Shown: positions 59,690-64,000 of the stretch, in pieces
How positions within the stretch are numbered: the stretch's first letter is position 1
How the letters are laid out: each line of letters starts with the position of its first letter
Source: Theropithecus gelada
Lineage: Eukaryota; Chordata; Mammalia; Primates; Cercopithecidae
DNA length: 64,000 bases
NCBI RefSeq assembly: GCF_003255815.1
Contig: NC_037668.1
Span: forward strand, 15,442,771 to 15,506,770
Direction: 5' to 3'
Made by a program: the position numbers and the translations under genes
The notes under the pieces: model-generated
Database searches by the model: none
Seen by the model: the letters and a program-made list of their open reading frames with translations, nothing else
Told to the model about the DNA's origin: nothing

Positions 59690-59984
59690 CCATTTCTGTC
59701 CCTTAGCAAAGTCTAAGGGTTTTAGTTAGTTTGTTTTTAGAGACGGGGGTCTCACTCCATTACCCAGTCTGGAGGGCAGTGGTGCAATCATAGCTCATTG
59801 CAGCCTCAAACTCCTGGACTCAAGCAATCCTCCTGCATCGGCCTCTCAAAGTGCTGGAATTACAGGTGTGAGTCGCTGCGCCCATTCTCCAAGGGTTTTT
59901 GAACCCATGTGCTGGCAACCAGAGACAAAGATCAGACATACAGGCAAAGCTCAGAGATGTTGCAGTTTGTGTTTCAAACCACAG
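59690..59984 (+). repeat. Inverted duplication, left arm
   Basis: It spans the LTR tail, Alu monomer, LTR piece and the first 44 bases of the Tigger1 terminus. Its reverse complement recurs at about 62669-62970. Confidence 0.9.
59733..59883 (-). repeat. Alu monomer in the LTR (left arm of the inverted duplication)
   Basis: A single Alu arm flanked by aagggtttt on both sides. The same monomer occurs inverted at 62769-62924. Confidence 0.85.
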
Positions 59985-60183
59985 CAATAAAGTGAATATC
60001 ACAATGAAGCGAGTCACAAATTTTTTGGTTTCCCAGTGCTCATAAAAGTTATGTTTATACTATACTGTAGACTATTAAGTGTGCAATAGCATTATGTCTT
60101 AAAAGTGTATATATTTTAATTTGAAAATACTTTATTGCTAAAAAAAAAAAAAGTGCTAACGATCATCTGAGTCTGGTAGAGAG

Positions 60184-60186
<3 letters not shown>

Positions 60187-60214
<28 letters not shown>

Positions 60215-60496
60215 GAGACGGAGTCTCGCTCTGCCGCCCAGGCTGGAGTGCAGTGGCCGGATCTCAGCTCACTGCAAGCTCCGCCTCCCGGGTTCACGCC
60301 ATTCTCCTGCCTCAGCCTCCCGAGTAGCTGGGACTACAGGCGCCCGCCACTGCGCCCGGCTAGTTTTTTGTATTTTTTAGTAGAGACGGGGTTTCACCGT
60401 GTTAGCCAGGATGGTCTCGATCTCCTGACCTTGTGATCCGCCCGTCTCGGCCTCCCAAAGTGCTGGGATTACAGGCTTGAGCCACCGCGCCCGGCC
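60187..60496 (-). repeat. AluY, young Old World monkey type, in Tigger1
   Basis: Reverse AluY. CTGGTAGAGAGTCT flanks both sides. Confidence 0.97.
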
Positions 60497-60700
60497 TGGT
60501 AGAGAGTCTTACCTTGATGTTGATGGCTGCTGACTGATCATAGTGGTGGTTGCTGAACACTGAGGTGCTATAGAAATTTCTTAAATAAAACAATGACATT
60601 GCTGTATCAATTGACTTTTCCTTTCACAAGAGATTTCCCTGTAGCATGAAATGCTTTTTGATAGCATTTACCCACAGTAGAATTTCTTTCAAAATTGGAA

Positions 60701-61012
60701 TCAATCCTCAAACCCTGCCCCTGCTTTAACAACTAAGTTGTTGTAACATTTTAAATCCTTTGTTGTCATTTCCACTATGTTCACAGCATCTTCACAAGAA
60801 GTAGATTCCATCTCAAGAAATCTCTTTCTTTGCTTATCCATAAGAAGCAACTCCACATCTGTTAAAGTTTTATCATGAGATTGAGGCAATTCAGTTTCAT
60901 CTTCAAGCTCCACTTCTAATTCTAGTTCCCTTGCTATTTCTACCACATCTGCAGTTCCTTCCTCCACTGAAGTCTTAAACTCCTCAAAGTCATCCATGAG
61001 GATTGGAATCAA
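60701..61012 (-). pseudogene. Tigger1 transposase C-terminal fragment (103 codons open)
   Basis: The longest surviving open piece of the transposase. It starts at MIPILMDDFEEFKTSVEEG and includes the acidic tail (ARELELEVELEDETEL) and the DKQRKRFLEMES segment of Tigger transposases. It lacks the DNA-binding and catalytic DDE regions. It is not expected to be translated as a protein. Confidence 0.88.
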
Positions 61013-61075
61013 CTTCTTCCAAACTTATGTTAATGTTGATATTTTGACCTCCTCCCATGAATCATACATGTTCTT

Positions 61076-61380
61076 TTTCTTTTGTTTTTGTTTTTTTGAG
61101 ATGGAGTTTCACTCTTGTCGCCCAGGCTGGAGTGCAACGGCGCAATCTCAGCTGACTGCAACCTCTGCCTCCTGGGTTCAAGTGATTCTCCTGCCTCAGC
61201 CTCCCAAGTAGCTGGGATTACAGGTGCCTACCACCATGCCTGGCTAATTTTTGTATTTTTAGTAGAGATGGGGTTTTACCATGTTGGCCAGGCTGGTCTC
61301 GAACTCCTGACCTCGGGCAATCCACCCGCCTTGGCCTCCCAAAGTGCTGGGATTACAGGCATGAGCCACCATGCCCAGCC
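61076..61380 (-). repeat. Alu in Tigger1
   Basis: Reverse Alu. Flanks are tgaatcatacatgttct / tgaatcataaacgttct. Confidence 0.95.
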
Positions 61381-61725
61381 TTGAATCATAAACGTTCTAA
61401 TGGCATCTAGAATGGTGACTGATTCCTTTCCAGAAGGTTTTCAATTTTATTTGTCCAGATCCATGAGAGGAATCACTATCAATGGCAGCTAGAGCCTTAT
61501 GAAATATATTTCATAAATAATAAGACTTGAAAGTCCAAATTGCTCCTTTATCCCTGGGCCGCAGAATGGATGTTGTGTTAGTAGGCATAAAAACAACAGT
61601 AATTTCCTTGTACATCTCCATCAGAGGTCTTGGGTGACCAGGTGGATTGTCAATGAGCAGTAATACTTTGAAAGGAATCTTTTTTCTGAGGAGTAGGTCT
61701 CAACAGTGGGCTGAAAGTATTTAGT

Positions 61726-62022
61726 AGGCCAGGTGAGGTGGCTCGTGTCTGCAATCCCAGCACTTTGGGAGGCCAAGACAGGAGGATCACTTGAGCCCAT
61801 GAGTTTAAGATCAGTCTGTGCAACATGGCAAAACTCTGTCTCTACAAAAAATACAAAAATTAGCCAGGTGTAGTAGCACTTACCTGTGGTCCCAGCTGCT
61901 AGGGAGGCTGTAGTGAGAGGATCACACAAGCCCAATGAGGTTGAGGCTGCAGTGAGCCACAATCGTGCCACTGCACTCCAGCCTGGGTGACAGAGTGAGA
62001 CCCTGTCTCAAAAACCAAAAAA
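61726..62022 (+). repeat. Alu in Tigger1
   Basis: Forward Alu. Flanks are aaagtatttagta / aaagtattcagta. Confidence 0.95.
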
Positions 62023-62182
62023 AAGTATTCAGTAAACCATGCTGTAAACAGATACGCTGTAATCCAGGCTTTATTTTTCCACCGATAGAGCACAGGCAGA
62101 GTAGATTTTGCATAATACTTTAGGATCCTAGGATTTTGGGAATGGTAAATAAGCACTGGTTTCAACTTAAAGTCACCAGTTG

Positions 62183-62471
62183 GGTTGGTCATGGTGGCTC
62201 TCGCCTATAATCCCAGCACTTTGGAAAGCCAAGGTGAGTGGATCACTTGAGGTCAGAGTTCATTACCAGCCTGGCCAACATAGTGAAACCCTGTCTCTAC
62301 TTAAAATACAAAAATTAGCCGGACATGGTGGCACGCACCTGTAGTACCAGGTACTCGGGAGGCATGAGAATCTCTTGAACCTGAGAGGCGGAGGCTACAA
62401 TAAGCCAAGATCACACCATTGCACTCCAGCCTTAGTGACAGAGCAAGAGTCTGTCTCAAAAAAAAAAGAAA
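62183..62471 (+). repeat. Alu in Tigger1
   Basis: Forward Alu with an (AAAAAG)n tail. Confidence 0.92.
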
Positions 62472-62668
62472 AAGAAAAAGAAAAAAGAAAACCTGTTGTT
62501 TAATGGAGCCACCTTCATCAATGATCCTAGCTAAAGCTTCTGGATAACTTGCTGCAGTTCCTACATCAGCACTTGCTACTTCACCTTGCCTTTTATGTCA
62601 TGGGGATAGCTTCTTTCCTCATGAACCAACCTCTGCTAGCTTTTAACTACTCTTCTGTGGCTTCCTCA

Positions 62669-62970
62669 CCTCTGTGGTTTGGAACACAAACTGCAACATC
62701 TCTGAGCTTTGCCTGTATGTCTAATCTTTGTCTCTGATTGCCAGCACATGGGTTCAAAAACCCTTGGAGAATGGGCGCAGTGGCTCACGCCTGTAATTCC
62801 AGCACTTTGAGAGGCCGATGCAGGAGGATTGCTTGAGTCCAGGAGTTTGAGGTTGCAATGAGCTATGATTGCACCACTGCCCTCCAGACTGGGTAATGGA
62901 GTGAGACCCCCGTCTCTAAAAACAAACTAACTAGAACCCGTAGAATTCCCTAAGGGAAAGAAATGAAGAC
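62669..62970 (-). repeat. Inverted duplication, right arm inside Tigger1
   Basis: Reading the minus strand from about 62940 to 62669, it matches 59724-59984 with about 7 differences in 260 bases. Similarity is weaker over the outer 25-30 bases. It interrupts the transposase reading frame. Confidence 0.9.
62769..62924 (+). repeat. Alu monomer (right arm of the inverted duplication)
   Basis: A near-identical reverse copy of the monomer at 59733-59883. Confidence 0.88.
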
Positions 62971-63106
62971 AGGGCCTTGCTCTGGATTAGGGATTGGTTG
63001 AAGGGCATGCTGCGGCTGATTTGATCTTCTATTAGGACCACTCAAAGTTTCTCCATGTCAGCAATAAGGCTGTTTAGCTTTCTTATCATCCATGGCTAAC
63101 TTATCA

Positions 63107-63352
63107 TTAGCGAGCTACTTGGCACAGGAGACCTAGTGTTTGGCCTATCTCAGCTTTCTCGGCTTTCGAAATGCCATCTTTACTAAATTTAATCATTTCT
63201 AGCTTTTGATTTAACATGAAAGACGTGCAACTCTTCTTTATAATTGAACACTTAGAGGCCATTGTAACGTTATTAATTGATCTAATTTCAATATCATTGT
63301 GTCTCAGGGAATAGGGAGGCCTGAAGAGAGGGAGAGACACAGGAATGGCCAT
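63107..63352 (-). pseudogene. Tigger1 transposase N-terminal fragment
   Basis: MASKCSIIKKSCTSFMLNQK, then LEMIKFSKDGISKAEKAEIG, is the start of the CENP-B-type DNA-binding domain. The frame is lost soon after LCQVAR. Confidence 0.85.
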
Positions 63353-63684
63353 TCAGAAGAGCAGTCAGAATGCACAAATTTATCCATTAAGTTTATCATT
63401 TTATATAAGTGCAATTTGTGGCACCCCAAAATAATTACAATACTAACATCAAAGATCACTGAGCATCTCTGTTTCCACTTGAGGGTTGGAAAAGAACAAA
63501 AATCACTAATCACAGATCACCTTAAAAGATATAATAATAATTTAAGAGTTTAAAATATTATGAGGATTACCAAATGTGACACAGAGACATGAAGTGACTA
63601 AGGCTGTTAGAAAAATGGCACCAATAGACTTGCTTGACGCAGGGCTGCCATAAACATTCAATTTGTGAAAAATACAACATCCAA

Positions 63685-64000
63685 GCTGGGCATGGTAGCT
63701 CATGCCTGTAATCACAACACTTTGGGAGGCTGCGGCAGGCAGATCACCCGAAGTCAGGAGTTCAAGACCAGCCTGGCCAACATGGTGAAACCCTGTGTCT
63801 ACAAAAAAGAAAAAAAAAAGAAATACAAAAATTAACCAGACCTGGTGGCAGGTGCCTGTAATCCCAGCTACTTGGGAGGCTAAGGTGGGAAAATCACTTG
63901 AACCCGGGAAGCGGAGGTTGCAATGAGCTGAGATCACGCCATTGCATTCCAGCCTGGGCAATAGAGCAAGACTCCATCTCAAAAAAAAAAAAAAAAAAAA
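63685..64000 (+). repeat. Alu at the window end
   Basis: Forward Alu whose A tail reaches the last base. It separates Tigger1 from its second terminal repeat, presumably outside the window. Confidence 0.93.

Larger units (their letters stand above)
57330..59940 (-). repeat. Broken LTR region interrupted by several Alus
   Basis: LTR-type text appears at 57350-57797 (aataatttgctagaacaac), 58911-59229 (tagggcaaggtctgaggg, ctcctcatggaatctgg) and 59537-59732 (tatggttaaaaggggatcat), and again at 59884-59940. The pieces read as one or two old LTRs. Tigger1 is inserted at its right edge. Families and orientation unassigned. Confidence 0.55.
59941..63684 (-). mobile_element. Tigger1 DNA transposon (pogo/Tc1-mariner type), broken
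   Basis: A TA target precedes the terminal repeat CAGGCAAAGCTCAGAGAT at 59941. Next come subterminal text (tactgtagactattaagtgt) and a transposase on the minus strand. Its pieces are a C-terminal block at 60701-61012, a central block at about 62023-62180 (FKLKPVLIYHSQNP), a block at 61621-61725, and an N-terminal block ending near 63277 (MASKCSIIKKSC). The other end is cut by the Alu at 63685 and the window end. Alus at 60187, 61076, 61726, 62183 and 63685 and the inverted duplication interrupt it. Confidence 0.9.

Noticed and set aside
60248..60436. Many short open frames with the text 'DLSSLQAPPPGFTPFSCLSLP'
   Set aside because: These are translations of Alu DNA, repeated at most Alus in the window, and not genes.

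Overview
This is nuclear DNA from an Old World monkey (Cercopithecidae, macaque/baboon/guenon type). It holds spliced vertebrate genes with GT-AG introns, a CpG-island promoter and about 70 Alu elements. About nine of the Alus are young AluY copies with the 'actagccgggcgaggtggcggg' and 'gagatccggccactgc' variants that I associate with the monkey-specific AluYRa-like lineage rather than with human AluY. The gene order matches human 1q21.2 (VPS45, then PLEKHO1).

Layout. 1-2018 is the last intron of VPS45 (+ strand). 2019-2106 is the end of its coding sequence and 2107 to about 2635 its 3' UTR, with AATAAA at 2612. About 5 kb of intergenic DNA follows. The PLEKHO1 CpG-island promoter and 5' UTR occupy about 7230-7879. 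PLEKHO1 (CKIP-1) is complete: six coding exons between 7880 and 17130 encode 409 residues, all five introns are phase 0 and no reading-frame damage is visible.

From about 17.7 kb to 64 kb I find no further host gene. This part is a graveyard of mobile elements. It contains a MaLR (MLT1-like) LTR at 22.4 kb, an old L1 3' end at 25.7 kb, a decayed ERVL-like pol region at 26.6-28.7 kb, L2 and MIR fragments, two hAT-type MER elements, and a solo LTR with a perfect 5-bp target duplication at 49.2 kb. Two MLT1 LTRs lie at 50.4 and 54.1 kb, and a broken LTR lies at 57.3-59.9 kb with a Tigger1 DNA transposon inserted into it (59941 to about 63684). Alus are inserted into nearly all of these.

The two genes are independent. 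VPS45 is a Sec1/Munc18 protein of endosomal trafficking; PLEKHO1 is a PH-domain adaptor linking membrane, CK2 and actin capping protein. They share strand and neighbourhood only. The most unusual structure is in the repeats: a segment of about 260-290 bp spanning the LTR/Tigger1 junction near 59.7-59.98 kb is present again, inverted and about 97% identical, inside the Tigger1 transposase at 62.67-62.97 kb. A second, smaller rearrangement at 53.4-53.8 kb looks like a micro-inversion between two Alu heads. I found no new protein-coding system.
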